From Paralvinella palmiformis (taxonomy: Eukaryota > Annelida > Polychaeta > Terebellida > Alvinellidae): DNA of 64,000 nucleotides. The notes beneath the pieces were generated by a model, which was given only the letters and a program-made list of their open reading frames with translations, was not told where the DNA came from and ran no database searches. The position numbers and the translations under genes are program-made. The DNA is taken from contig JAODUP010000030.1 of assembly GCA_025642065.1 (NCBI GenBank), forward strand, positions 61,001 through 125,000, written 5' to 3'. The stretch's first letter is position 1. Each line of letters starts with the position of its first letter. Below, in pieces: positions 11,112 through 24,400 of this stretch.

Positions 11112-14100
11112 CTGGAAGTAACAACAGTCATGGTAATGTTGTTTAGTTTAGTTATTTCATCTCAGCACTGCTCACACATTGGAAATATGGCTGAGGGACG
11201 ACTCCACAAGGAAAACAATTCCATAAATGCAGGTATAAGTTGGACTCGAACCCACAACCTGGATGTTTGCAGTACTCTAACCACTGTGCTATGGGAGTGT
11301 CCCAGTCATAGTAATGTAATATTAAAAACCTGAAACAACAGCTATATAGATTGTATACATCATCCTTAGAAACACTTATTAATTAACAGATAAACACAAC
11401 TGGTTTGAATCTGGATTTTTTTTATAACAAGGTCATTAAAGTATTTAAAAGTGTGTTCTGGGCATTTGATGGTGAAATATACAAATGAAACCATATAAAT
11501 AAGTGGAAGTTCATATTTAATACCTTGGAGAAAAGGGTAACAAAAACATTACTTTCACTGATTATCAGCATAACTGGTTAACAAAGTAGTTATTCTTAGT
11601 TTTAATAAACAACAGTATTTCTGAGAGAATTTCATAACCATAAACTACCTGGATAGCATACTGATGCTAACATGTTTGACTGCGTGATTTATAACAACCA
11701 GATGATACAAATAAATTACAGCTTTTATGGTTGACCTGTATTTCATTTCAGTCATCTGATATATTAGCAAAGACAGTTTAATAATCAAATGATATCTGAT
11801 GCCATAACAACATCAATTCTGTTGGCAGCCCTTTCTATTACAAAATATCACTTCTGGGGTCTGGACTTTGAACTGGCCCACTACGTTCTCCAAAATAAGG
11901 GTGCACAAAACGATCTTTTTGCGTTGCTAGGTCACTCTATTTGGAAAAGAAGACATACTGATAAACAAAAACCTAATACAATATGCTGTCAGTAGGATTA
12001 TTCTGAACTGATTATCAAAATTATATTTTGTTGTTCCCTTTGACATTATTAAACAACATTTTATATTCATCTCAACAATAGCCCAGTATTTGCTACTTAC
12101 CACTGGGTATCGTAACATCAAAGAAGCCCGGATGTTCTCTGTTATAATTAGCATAAAGTTCATCTCTGGCAAGCGTCATTTGTATCTGCATCTCACTGTA
12201 TGTGCCTTGTTCCCTGAGACGTCGTTCATGAACATCAGTACTCATCGGCAATATGAGCACGTAGCGCGGCTCAAAGTGGGTGTTCTTCAGAGTAAGCACT
12301 CCCTAGAAACAAACTGTCAATATTAGTGATGTACGCAGGAAGCAAATCTATAAGTTGGCAAAATCAGGCAGAACAAATTTTAATGTAAATGATAAGCTTC
12401 TGTGCGAACCTCAATCTCCATGACAACGACACAAGCCAGACCATCTCTGGCCACGGTTTCAATGGCATCCAAAGTTAGACCATATAGATCACCATGGTAA
12501 CTATATGTATACAAGAATCGTCCCTAAGAAGAAATAAATAAATAAAGCCTTAACACACCAGTCAAATAAACCAGACTTATCATTGTGTAATAATCTAACA
12601 CAGAGATAATTATTCTATTTATACCATGGGACAGTGATAACTTGTTTCCTGTGAGGAAATAATATTTTGGACAATTCAGTGTAAAAATTTATCACTCAGC
12701 ATAAGTTGGTTGGCTTCATCTGGCTTTTTGCTCCCTAAAATTGCTTGCATATGCATTTTAATTGTCAGTACATTCATAATGCCAGCCCAGACTTTCTGCA
12801 ACAAGTATTAGCTTTTTTTGGCTTTAAATATGATGACCAACTAACTGGAACAACTATAAAAAATACAATCAAAGCCAAGGGATATCATGTACTGATCAAG
12901 TGATTAATCCATAAAGGAACAAGACTGTTCCATACTGCTGTAAACTGGGATAAAATTCTAGACTGGGTGACATCAGGCTGAACTACCTAATATCATCTGG
13001 AATCGACAAGGAAGGCCTCGGGCATGAGCTATTTCATGCTCTGTAAGCTAAGTATTGATACACCACCACATCGTTTATGGCAATAGAATTTACAGCTGGG
13101 AGGGTGACCAATTTGTGACATTGGCACTCAAATCCTGATACAAATCATTTCCAAGGTGGCCTGACACATTGGATTAATCACGTTAGAATTGCTTGATCTA
13201 ACATAATTTTTGAATGCTATTTACTGGGGACCACAAAGGAAATAAGTGTTATAGGATTGGTTTGTATTATCTGGTGATTGAAAATGCTGTATATACAGGC
13301 TGCATTTCTAATCAAATACATACAACTTACAAGGAGGGTTATGTACATGATAGGGAAAATGCTGGAATTACAATTTTGAGTTAACTTTCAGACTTTTCTG
13401 CTTAATTATACCATTTCCAAATTATTTATACCATTTTTATTAACTCCTCAAATTCTTCAAGTGAAACAAAATGATGATCTTTGCCATGACTTTCTTCTGA
13501 CCACGGACGACGTGTTGTGTGTGTGACACTGAAAAACAAATACATATTAAGTTAATAATATTAATAATATGTTTTAACTGTTTTACATGCAGACTGCTAA
13601 TCGGAGGTATTATATAATTAAGAATGGTAACACATATTTCTCAAATATTACAAAATTTATTAATTAATCAAATATAACAAGACTTGTATAAAAAAACTTT
13701 ACCTAAGCGTCTATTAATTGCCAAACACTGGCCTACTATGCTAATAAATCTGCTTATTGGGCATAAATCACCGTAATACATACCCGTAACCAAAATAATC
13801 AGAGAACTCTTCAACAAGTTTTTGTGCTAGGTCAGCCTTGCCTGCTCCTTGTGGGCCAACCAACACTAACATTGGGTATGGTGTATCTATGCTAGGTAAG
13901 GTGCTGAATATCAAAAGTAAAATAAAGTATACTTTTAGAATAAAGCAAAACCCTTAATTACCCTTAAGGAGCCATTTAGAGGTAATGTACAAATAATACG
14001 TAATATAATAATACCCTAAATAATATGTCTGCAAAAAACCTATAAGAGATTTAAAAGGTAATTATTATTTATTTGTGAAAGCGACCTTGAACAGGTGTGT

Positions 14101-14167
14101 TTATAGAACAGATTAAAAAATTTTCAAGAGATGACACATTTCTAATATCTTCTGGCAATTAACCTAT

Positions 14168-14219
<52 letters not shown>

Positions 14220-17200
14220 TAAAGTAAACTAGCTTGATCCCCATCAAATTTTATTTTAATGTCTTACTCAGATATCAAGATCCACAATATTTTTGCATAA
14301 TCAGCAAATCATTATTAATATGCACAGTAAAATTAGTGTCACCTTATGAATATCAACTAGATAAATTCATCGTAAAACTCTGGTCTTCAAATTAATTGAC
14401 ACTCATCACTAAAACGTTTAAACGTTAGTCGCATAGTTCATAACTGACATCAAATTTCAGACACAAAGCATCTATAACAACAAACTAACTCTTTGTTCAT
14501 GTACTCTATACCTGTCAAGAACTCGGCTCGGCTGGATAAATGAGTAGATGACATGCATGATGTGATCTCTGGCAGCCAGTACTTCCATTGGTGGATTAAA
14601 CATGTTAGACGCAGCTACCTATGAAAAATACATTAAAAAAATATACGTTCTTAAAAATATAAACCACATAGCCATCAATTTATCATCATACAATATAAAT
14701 GGTCATAATATAAAAATTAACATATATATAGCTATGACATTATGCATGGCCAACCAACTACAGTTATTTGTCATTAAGAATATCACACCTCCTCTATCTA
14801 CATCAATAACTTCACACGGTTACACTGAATGATGATAAACAAAGCTGGCTGTAGCAGACGTAAATTATGTTGACAGTTTCCGAATTGGAGAGACACTCCA
14901 TGGAGATGATTTCTACATTGTTTACAATCTAAGAGGAAGTAAATAATTTAGGCCAAGGAAAACATATTTCTGTCTACTCATAAAACTATTATTTTAACTA
15001 CGTTGGTAACATGTGGTATGTTAATTGTCAGATTATTTATAAGGTAAAGAAAATGGAATCATAGACTTAGCAGACCTTAATTTTGATGTTATATCGATAA
15101 TGCAGTGTATAATTAATTACCTACAAAAGTCTTAGTACAGGAGATACACTGATACAGCTTTATACTCTATTACATACAATATAGGTTGTTTTATAATTAA
15201 GACAGATTTATTTTCAAATATAAAAAAACTATTTAAGATCAACAATCATAGGTTCATTACCTTTTCATCCACTTCTACTTTCTTTCTATCAAGTTCAATG
15301 AGTTGCTGTAAGGTAGTAGATCACCGAGAGGCGGTAGTCCGGAAGCTCTCTGATCGGATTACGCTGGAGGTTTAACTCTCTAACGAGTGTCAAAGGTCTG
15401 ATGTACTGAACCTCAGCCAGATCAATAATCTTAAAACAGATGAATAACATTTAGAATGAAAATGATGATGACTTTATTGTTTGTCATATCTAGTTACAAT
15501 ATCTCATGAAATGGAGTTAATTTACTAATGATGTATAAAATTATCAAAATTAAAACTATGCACATCCTGAATAATTTTCTCAAATTAAATAGTTTTACAG
15601 ACACTCAAACACATACACTTTATAAATCAATGCGTGGTTACTTCATTTTGGAAACATTAACAACTTTTTCTCAATTCACGATTCAGTAAGCCCCAATATA
15701 AAACTCATATATTTATAAAATACAATTTAATATTTTGTTCAATAAACATATTGTTTGCACAATCTAACAATGAGTATCAGAGAATGATGAGTCATGTTCT
15801 TCATCTATTTTCCATAATGCTCCTGAAATAAATTAGATGAATGGATCTGTATTTACTTCATTTGTTTCAAGGTCAATGGTTTCCAAGAATTCATGGTCCT
15901 GAAGACCAGTCATGCTACGAATATGATTTCCAGACAAGTCAATAGTCTGTAAAGAAAATATTTTGGTTTGATCAAAGAATTAAAAATATCGTTAAAATAA
16001 TTTAAAGAGAAAAATTTAATAACCAAGAGTTGTAGCTCTTATAAAATTATTTTAATATCAATTAGTATCTATGTAAATACAATATATTTGAAAAACTAAC
16101 ACTGTAGTTTCTACTTACCCTTAACAAGTTTAGTGTCTCTAAATTCTTGATTTCAGTCAATTTGTTGAAACTCTGAGGAGATTAGTATACAAAATTATGT
16201 ATACAGTAAGCTGAACACTGGTGCCCAAAAAAAACAGCTTCTAAATATCAGTAACATCATGTTTATCATAAAGACAATGAGATGACAGAAGTGGCCATAC
16301 CATTATCACATAAATATAACAAATAAAAATAATAATTTCTACTGGCCACTTTTACCTTTTTACAATCACAATCATAGTATATTTGTAGTGTTTTATTCAA
16401 GGATGACAACTATATATGTTTAAAATGGAGCAGTCTAAAATTATGTTTAGTATAAAAATAAACACAGCAGAATAATAATTAACTGTAAATACATACCGAC
16501 ATAAATATTCTTAAATACAGCAAACAAACTGAAGATTATTGACACAATAATTAGTGTTCTTCACTAACCAAGTTTAAGTAAGTCAAAGGTAGACCTGTCA
16601 GTCCTTCAATGTTTTCGATCTGATTATGTGCCAAACTGAGATGTTTGAGTCTTCCACACTTATCAACTCCTTTTATTTGACTAATGTTATTATCTGCAGA
16701 GAGTTATGGCTTAACAAGGTGTACGAGAAAGAACCTAACATACAGTATTTGTATTGATAATGCGCCAATTATACACATTTAACACATTTAAGAGACTAAA
16801 TTAAATGTTACATGAACTCTTCTGCTGTAGAAAAGATAACTTGTATTTCCACACTTACATATCCAGGCAATAGCATTAAGGATAGGATCTGTACAAAAGC
16901 TATAGTTTTTGTCCATTACTTCTTAAATCCATTAAATAGAGCATCATCTGAGTGAAACTGAGTGTATACTTGAGATAGATAATGTATCAATGATTAGGAT
17001 AAATTAAGATAATGTATCAGTGAGCTGGATAAATTGCCTGATGGCTATTATCAACATAATCGTTATTAAATGGAGGTGTTTATGATTTGTTTATGCTCAG
17101 TATATATAACATAAACATGTCTGAACTTTGGATTTTCCCCTTTTCCTCCACACACACAAACACACACACACAATAAAGGATACTATCAATAACAAGTTTC

Positions 17201-19891
17201 AGGAGATAATGATGCGCAGACAAATCAGCCATCTCACTAATTTCATTGTAAGAGACATCAACAATCTTCAGGTTATTTGGAGGTTTAAAGTCCAGCAGAG
17301 TTGTCAGCTGGTTGTGTGAAGCATCTAACTCCAGTAAATAGGGCATGTTACTCAGAGGATATAGATCTGAAATTATCCACAAATTAACAACTTGTAGAGG
17401 TCTGTGGATAAAAAAAGCTTATATTAATCCAGACAAACATATTGTAACCTAGCACTTTGTCTTACTATAAGAACAACACTACCAGTTCTTTGTAGGAATT
17501 AGAAAACTCTTGTAATTTTCCATTCCACAAGCAGCCATATTTAATAAAAAAATACTAGTTAATTAACATAAATAAAAAAGATGCAAATTTATTCATATGC
17601 TGTTGTTTAAATTCAAATTAATTTAAATAACAAGCTGGCTTTTCTATTTAAGGAATCTGATTAGATCACAAAATTATCCTGAATATATTGATAATACTAA
17701 GACATGTAATCATACCAGTAATCTCATTGTAAGGAATTTCCACCTTTTGTAGATGTATGTACTCTCCCAAGAGACTAATATCTCTTAATCTGTAACCCTA
17801 GTGAAAAAAGTATATAGTTAATCTAAAATAAATACACAATGAAAATTAGATAAGATATACAGCACAAAGATGTTTTATAAGTTATGCAAACTACAGGATA
17901 ACTTTAAAATTTTAATTATAAAAACTTACAGGAATGCTGATATGAAGAAATGCTTGTTGCGTGCCATCAGCAGAACGACCCAGGTTTGATAATCCCTGTT
18001 CTATTGTTTCTTCATCCAATATACCATCAACAGAAAGCTTAAAAAATATTTGGATTGTTTATCATAGTAATTTCACAGACATAATTAGGTAACAAAATAT
18101 TTATTGAAAAGTTGTAAATACTATTGCTTTTCATTCTGCAAGATACATCTTTGGGTGTGTAAATTGTGTCTAGAGGTAGTCATCAATCAACTTGAAGTAA
18201 AAAATCTGCATTATAATGCTCCAGTCAGCATGTGCTTAACATTTAGTTAGATTTAGACATTTGGATTAAGGGAAAAACAATGTGCAACTGCCATTATGAG
18301 ACAGTCAAATACTGAAAAGTTAACAACATTAGGTACCAAATTAAGAGAACATCAGGGTTTTGAATGTGTTTTACAACTGTTATTGGCATATGTCAGTGAC
18401 ACATCATGGTTCATCAATAAATTTAAATATTCAGGATGATACACATTATACAGTTGGAGTAAATCATAATTATATCTGCTTGAATGAATGAATGAAAGCT
18501 ACACTGCTAACATTAAAAAAATCTAATAATATTTAGATCCACTTCAGCAACGAATTTCACTTTATAGTCATTTAGTGGGATAATTTAAGTCTGTTATTAG
18601 CCATCAATATAAATCTCTGGATATAAATTTTGTTCTAATTGAACAATTAACTCCATCACAAATTTTAACTGTATTCAGTTAGTTATAACAAAAATGGAGT
18701 AAATACTCGAATTAAAAGTACACAACAACTAATTAAGACACTGAAGAGTCCAAGCAAAGCCAAAATATATTATTATAATTATGCCTAAATTGGTTTAGAA
18801 AACCATATGTAACATATTGTAACAGTATATGGGTCAGCAGAGTTGGTAGGTTTTTCACACTGGAGGTTTTAACCATGGTTTTATCCAGCTGTCAGAAATC
18901 TAATTTCCATGACACAAACTGATTAAAAATTGATATGGACATTATTTATTTCATGTCTGGATCTTATTAATTGTTAAAAAGCATGTCCAGAATTATAGTA
19001 AAATACATGTGTGACTATGTAGAAGCTAATGATCTTGCCACACAACTTCGGCCCATTGCCACATAGCTTGATCTTGACCAATGCCAGGGTGATAGCTACT
19101 CGGTGGCTATTGTGTGTCATACATGGATCCAATTCCAGCATGAACCTCTCCTGAATCCTCATCATTCCACTGTGAACAAATGATTCAAATGAGTGATCAC
19201 CATTGAACACCTTGTGGCTCACAAACTTTATCCAAAGCACCGAGGAGCTAACCTAGATGACCAACAGATGGATGATGTCAAAACATATATCTTCTCTCAG
19301 GATTGGGACTTCATTCCATTTGTTACTGGTCAACAATTAAGCCGAATCCAGTCCATTGCTAGCTTTGTTCTTCCTGGATAACACCACTCAGGTAGATCTG
19401 ATCACTTAGAAGGCAGTTAAAACGTGTGGGGCATGCCACAGTACTTTGTATAATATGTTGTTCAACATCTCTCTACCCCCATCATCATCATCTGCATCTA
19501 TGAGAGCATATTTTCTCCAGCTTTGACAATATCCATAGCAAAGGGAGGAAGTTCCTCAGAGGAACAGACTTGGTAATGTAAAAGCTATAATGTTGCTGTT
19601 TTACTACCAAACCTTGAGGGGTGCTAACAAACTTCACTACCGATATTGTGATGAACATAAAGTGACAATGACATGCGTCCTTGATATGATACTGACTATA
19701 TACTTGAATAAATGAATCAATAAATGATTACATAAATATTATCTGCATTATATCATGTGGGTATATTATGAATGAATACTTTATTTCATGTGCCTTTGTG
19801 TTGATTGTGCAGAAGTAATTGATATGTTAAAAACAAAGCCTTATTTTTTTACATACCAGCCCACATTACATCTTAAAACAGAATTTTCATC

Positions 19892-19938
<47 letters not shown>

Positions 19939-21269
19939 GTTTTTGGCAGATTTTAGTAATTTGTTTGCACAGAAAAGTATTTTTGATATGTTCTTAACAA
20001 TGTCCTATCAAAAACAGCTTTTTGACCATCAAATGATCAACAGGGTTTTTCCTGTAAAAAATATTTTTTACATTAAATTGTTAGTGTCTTTACTTAAGAA
20101 TTTAAAACACATTTCATTGTGCACTTTAGTGTGAATTTTTAATGCTAATGAAGCTAATTCTAGAAAGTCAATTGGCACTCCATAAGATCTGTGGGTCTTT
20201 CACTAATGGCCCAGTTGCCAGATTTGGGCAAACATTTGCGGGGGTGATGTCCCAACTTTTGGGGAGGTCAATCAGTGGCACTCCACCTCCCAGATCTATC
20301 CAGTATCTAAATGTAGAAAAAATACACCACTTTTCTGAAACCAATATCAACCTGACATGCATCACATTGTACCAGTATAAACACACTAATTTTACTGTGA
20401 AAAGTTTTAAAACATCAAAAAGGTAAGTTAGAAAGGCAAGTAAACAAGATAAGACAAGTGACTTGGACCGGCCATCATTTGCTGCGACTAGTCATCATAA
20501 ATCGCATCGGAAGACATCCTTGTGTGTGTGGGATCATGTTTGTCATCTTTGCTGCTAAATGTTAACCAGTGGGGAAAACTTGTTTGCGATTGACTATTGT
20601 TTTTGGATGGAATACCATTTAAGCTAATAGAAAATATACTTTCTAATCCTTTTAAGTGCATGTCATTGATGTTAACAGCTGATTAATAATTGTAAACAAA
20701 CATGGCTGTCCGCATTAAATACATTCAAGTGCCAATTGGACAAACATTGGATTAGGGAGCGTCACAATCTGCCATGATCTATTAAATAAGAAATATACGG
20801 CATAGAAAACAAAACTTGACCGTAGATCTGGTATCAAGGTATGACTATCACTATGTATGACTAGTGTTAGTATGTAGACTGTGGGACCTAGGCTAGGCCA
20901 TGCCCATGGACATGACACGGCGAGTTAGATCATAACTTGTGTGTGTGTATGTGTGTGTACAGTGAATGAGTGATATAGATATAGTATCACGGGCGGCAGC
21001 ATCATCTATACAATATTTACGACATTAACCTGTTCGTCGTTCTCTTCTAACTCTAGTTCATTAGGCAGTCCCTCTTGACTGTCGGAAGTATAACGAGAAC
21101 CAGCTAACGATCCTGAACGGCTTGTAGCGGCCATTTTTTCGCTGTCTTCGAGATTCAGTATATCCATATTATCTAATGGTAAATTTGAATCATAATCTAA
21201 TATCTCAAAGTTATCACTCATGGTCGACATCGATCGAACAGAAATTAAATCCTCACTGCCGTCCGCCAT
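9326..21269 (-). CDS. LRGUK: Leucine-rich repeat and guanylate kinase domain protein (LRGUK)
   Basis: Sixteen coding exons on the minus strand, all with consistent phases, encode about 826 residues; human LRGUK is about 825. Order: acidic N-terminus (1-116), eight or nine SDS22-type leucine-rich repeats (about 117-300), a linker, a guanylate-kinase-like domain (about 385-570) and a Ser/Pro-rich tail. Matches to the family include NPPMEVLAARDHIMHVIY, TPYPMLVLVGPQGAGK and the exon with FEPRYVLILPM. In vertebrates LRGUK is a scaffold for manchette and axoneme formation in sperm. A single extra base near 15311 breaks the frame in exon 8. The start is the ATG at 21269, in a divergent pair with the membrane-protein gene. 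Exon coordinates are in the four sub-entries. Confidence 0.94.
10576..10625. repeat. 25-bp tandem duplication in LRGUK intron
   Basis: Two adjacent 25-base units (10576-10600 and 10601-10625) of TTAC-x-GATTCTACAACAG type differ at one position. They lie in the intron between exons 14 and 15. Confidence 0.8.
11160..11310 (-). mobile_element. SINE-C, tRNA-derived, in LRGUK intron
   Basis: Read on the minus strand, CCCATAGCACAGTGGTTAGA followed by an anticodon-arm-like stretch and GGGTTCGAGTCC makes the A and B boxes of a tRNA-like promoter. The downstream body is unrelated to SINE-A and SINE-B. The fold lacks a clean acceptor stem, so I do not call it a functional tRNA. Only one copy is seen here. 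Confidence 0.6.
12101..14618 (-). CDS. LRGUK: LRGUK exons 9-13: guanylate-kinase-like domain
   Basis: Exons are 14512-14618, 13784-13903, 13432-13528, 12410-12523 and 12101-12302. Exon 10 carries the P-loop GPQGAGK (about residues 402-408). Exon 11 carries HTTRRPWSEESHGKDHHFVS, which keeps the TTR-x-P...E...GKD-hydrophobic-F pattern of the GMP-binding region of true guanylate kinases. Exon 12 has GRFLYTYSYHGDLYGL and RDGLACVVVMEIE, equivalent to the GEFxExxxxxGxxYGT and lid regions. The P-loop residue after Lys is Ala rather than the usual Ser/Thr/Gly. Whether the domain binds nucleotide is not known. Confidence 0.93.
14172..14219. repeat. (TA)n(CA)n microsatellite
   Basis: About 32 bases of alternating TA run directly into about 15 bases of CA, in the LRGUK intron between exons 9 and 10. 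Confidence 0.9.
15261..17797 (-). CDS. LRGUK: LRGUK exons 3-8: leucine-rich repeats
   Basis: Exons are 17716-17797, 17184-17366, 16569-16693, 16119-16172, 15857-15946 and 15261-15429. Together they read 22-residue SDS22-like repeats with the L-x-x-L-x-L-x-x-N-x-I pattern, for example LKIVDVSYNEIS, LKHLSLAHNQIE, LTYLNLSFNKLT and VRELNLQRNPIR. Exon 8 also holds the cap LPDYRLSVIYYL and then, one base out of frame, QQLIELDRKKVEVDEK, matching the human segment that joins repeats to kinase domain. That 1-nt shift is reported as a finding. Confidence 0.92.
17930..21269 (-). CDS. LRGUK: LRGUK exons 1-2: N-terminal region
   Basis: Exon 1 (21030-21269) starts at MADGSEDLISVRSM and is rich in Asp, Glu and Ser. 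Exon 2 (17930-18037) reads LSVDGILDEETIEQGLSNLG, then a Gly/Ser-rich stretch, and ends LHISIP. Both are phase 0 at both ends. The 3-kb intron between them holds an hAT element (18838-19616), a (TA)n run and an unclassified repeat (20190-20710). I saw no further exon there, but a small one cannot be excluded. Confidence 0.8.
18838..19616 (+). mobile_element. Decayed hAT transposon, family H, copy 1
   Basis: The left end CAGAGTTGGTAGGTTTTTCAC and the right end read inward CAAGGTTTGGTAGTAAAACAG resemble the ends of 26802-27558. The plus strand encodes fragments of an hAT transposase C-terminus: HKLYPKHRGANLDDQQMDDV at 19223-19285 and FSSFDNIHSKGRKFL near 19510-19555, the latter being the hATC dimerisation motif. 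Frames are broken. No clear 8-bp target duplication remains. Confidence 0.65.
19897..19936. repeat. (TA)n microsatellite
   Basis: About 40 bases of alternating TA in LRGUK intron 1. Confidence 0.9.
20190..20710 (+). repeat. Unclassified interspersed repeat R, copy 1
   Basis: About 520 bases here are similar, in reverse complement, to 52258-52865 in a filamin intron. Shared blocks include GATCTATCCAGTATCTAAAT, CCAATATCAACCTGACATGC and the AATTGTAAACAAACATGGCTG end. No terminal repeats, tRNA head or coding similarity was recognised, so the class is unknown. Confidence 0.7.
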
Positions 21270-21481
21270 ATTTGTTTTCTTGGTTACAGACAGGCGTGCA
21301 GTGAATACTTCTTGTTTTCGGAAATAAATTAGATAAATATATTATTAACGTTCGCATACATGTATGAAAATTATATTTCATGATATATTTACAGGAAAAG
21401 AGCCTCTTTGTTTTAAAAATATATAATTTGTCACATCTCATAGATTGCAAAATACCAACCAATAGGTGGAGCCACATTATA
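21270..21481. promoter_or_regulatory. Putative bidirectional promoter
   Basis: Only 212 bases separate the LRGUK start codon (minus strand) from the chosen start codon of the membrane-protein gene (plus strand). Each 5' UTR must start in this interval, overlap it, or be spliced from farther away. The segment near 21225-21280 is locally richer in CpG. No TATA box is obvious. Inference from arrangement. Confidence 0.45.
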
Positions 21482-24400
21482 ATGAGGATGATTATGGCTG
21501 TGATGCACTACCTGTCCTACCTGCTCAGGCTGCTGGTTTTTATGATTGAATTAAATTGGGTTTATGGTGATATCTCTCCTAGTGTTTCAAAGTCATGTCC
21601 ACAGGATTGTACATTAGCGGTAAGAATGTTTTGTTTTTAGCTGAAGCTATATCACATATGTTCACTTTCATTTACGCCAGTCAGAGAGATAGATGGGATT
21701 ATTTACTTCCTTGTAGGCTTGTTTAACCTATCAAATATTAAATAATTATGACAAGATAACCCGTGTTTGATATTTCTACATAACCAATTCACTGTAAATT
21801 AATCATCGATGTGCGTGTGGATTGATTTTCTAATTATTATTACAGAATAAATTCAACAATGTTAATGGATTTTATTTATTTGACAGTTCACAGTATCTAT
21901 AACATTAATATATGTCTAGTAGATCTACTACATTAATAGTATATGTACAGATAACATATAGCTAACAATTAATTCAATATATATTTAATTCAATAATATA
22001 TATATATATATATATACATATTCCAGGAACACTTGCCATGCAAGATACAAACCGTAGGTGAGATAATTAAAAAATTTTATTGAATACTTTCATGTAGGTC
22101 CATGGATTTTGATGGAAATAAATGTTATATACTTATATTGATAAACTTTTTTATTTATCTCTTCTTTCTAAACTACCGGTATACAAACAACATTAAATAA
22201 GTACATTCTTATGGCATTATACGATTGATTTAATTATCTTCCCCCGGTCCACCCCAATCTCCTCAGATTATTCTTGATAATGCTTAAGTTTACTTATTTA
22301 ATTGTAGCGTTGGGTCCCCCACCTATTTTCTGTATAATATGTTACATATACTCTGTAGTAACCCGGTTTGTTCATTTATATGTATCATAGTTTATGTATA
22401 TATAATTTTTCATATAATTCTGTCGAATAAATTGAGCCTTTACAATAATCCTGGTCGTGTTAATGTTATATAAAAATCATAGCCCGTTTTCATTATGCAT
22501 ACAATACATAAACAAATATGTTTGTTCACAGATTATGAATGTCAACCAAGTAAATATCCAACATCTCTGTGGCCTGGACCACCAGGATATTTACCATATA
22601 ACATAACTTACCATATTATTGGGAATAAATGTGTGGCAAGTCCAAGGTTACAGTGGATGATTCCAAATGACAGTAAGTATCACAGAATCTTTAAAATAAA
22701 CTTGTACATGCAGTTTTGACTTACCTAAAATGATGTTCCACAAAAATTAAATTAATACTTTTATTATTGAAATATTATTTTATTTTAAGCATTTGTATAA
22801 TCACAGTTGTAATTTATTGTGGAGATTCAATAAAAAATTAACATTTACAACTAATATAATAGTTATTACAAATGTACTGGCATTCTTACTATTACTGTGT
22901 GTTTTTTAATGTTTAGATTTGTTTTATTATCCACATATATATAGCAAAGTACATAATCTTTTTATATTAAATTCATTATATATAGGGATAAAGAGAGTGA
23001 AGCCACAGTCGGTTTATATTCTCTCAACTTAGTTACTACAGATAATATTCAAGTTCATGTAGTTTTATACTGGTGAAGAAAAGAAAAGCCCACAGCAAAC
23101 ATAAAAATCATATTAGTACATGTACATTAAAGTATATGTTGACACATTCTGGTATTAAAGTAATAATACTTAGTCAGTAGTGAGCTCTGGTGGCCTAGCA
23201 GTTAAGCACCCAGTATTTGGTGCCAATGGTCACAGGTTCGAACCCAGCAAGAGGTCGAAACTTTTCCAGAGATTAATTTCTCGGCTCACAACATTGTGGG
23301 TTTGCTGACCAGGTTAAATGGTGCTGCCATCTCCACTGAATTGATTAAAATAAAGGGGGTCATTAAAACCCCCTGAGGATATAAAATACTCTGGCAGTGA
23401 CCACCCTCAGGGTATTTTGGCTCCATCTTTCTGTACTACTCCCCTGTGAGTAGTGGGGGAGGAGGTTTCTCAAGCACTCCAACATAGAAGCTGTGCCGAA
23501 TAAGCGATAGCCTGGGGATTCTCCCCGAAAAACAAAACAAACAACTTAGTCAGTATATTATTTAAGATAAATCTTTCGACATAGGATAATTCCTTGTAAC
23601 ATACACTGCTTTATACTGTGCGTGTACTGTTGCTATTTGATCAATCTCTCTTACTTTTATCACTATTAGCAGATAGCAACAAACTCTCATCCATAGTTTA
23701 TTAGATATATCTTCCATAGTGTTGGAGTTTCTAATTTATTCGGATCTATTATTTTGATAATCAGTTAAGACATTTTCTCTATCCACCAGGTTCAGCAAAA
23801 AGCGTGAAAGGTTTTGAATTGACTGTCATCAACATGAAGGGAGATTATTTGAATTACCGTGTGTGTGTAACCTTTGACCTCTCCAAAGCCACCTGGAGGG
23901 ATAGCGATATACGTAATGGAGTAAGTGATGATTCTGTGCCTGAGGGTGTCCATTTTTTCTTAGTTTTAAATCAGGGGAATTTGTTACAAATTTATTTAAT
24001 TTGATAATTTTGTAGTTTGTTAAAGAGCAAGACTTTGTACTAATACACCATTTTCGTGTTAGTTCAAATGTTTATGGTTAAAAAGCAGCAAACATACATG
24101 TTTAAAGACTTAAAATAGAACATCATAAATGTTTTCTGGTTTCCATGCAGTGGCCCCTTGGGGTATGTTGTGGGCTTTATGATGTGTGTCTATAAGGAAT
24201 GTTGAAAGGATTATGTGTTTTTGGTGTTTTAGGGTGCTGATCTCTTGTGGGAAATGTCTGAGACAAGAGATTTAACTCTAACAATTTTATTGATATATTT
24301 CAGCTCATTTACAATTACACCTGTATATTGCTGTCACCTGGTGAGTACTACATCAGTATTTACAGTCTGCCGAAGCCACAGATGGGAGCTATTGATAGAA

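Noticed and set aside
12860..13220. Possible further SINE in an LRGUK intron
   Set aside because: A GGATTTGAGTGCC-like B box can be read on the minus strand, but no A box, tail, second copy or target duplication supports it.
15309..15327. 19-base intron in LRGUK exon 8
   Set aside because: GT...AG borders exist and removal restores frame, but the length is below anything spliced in animals and it would delete SVIYYL, which matches the human protein.
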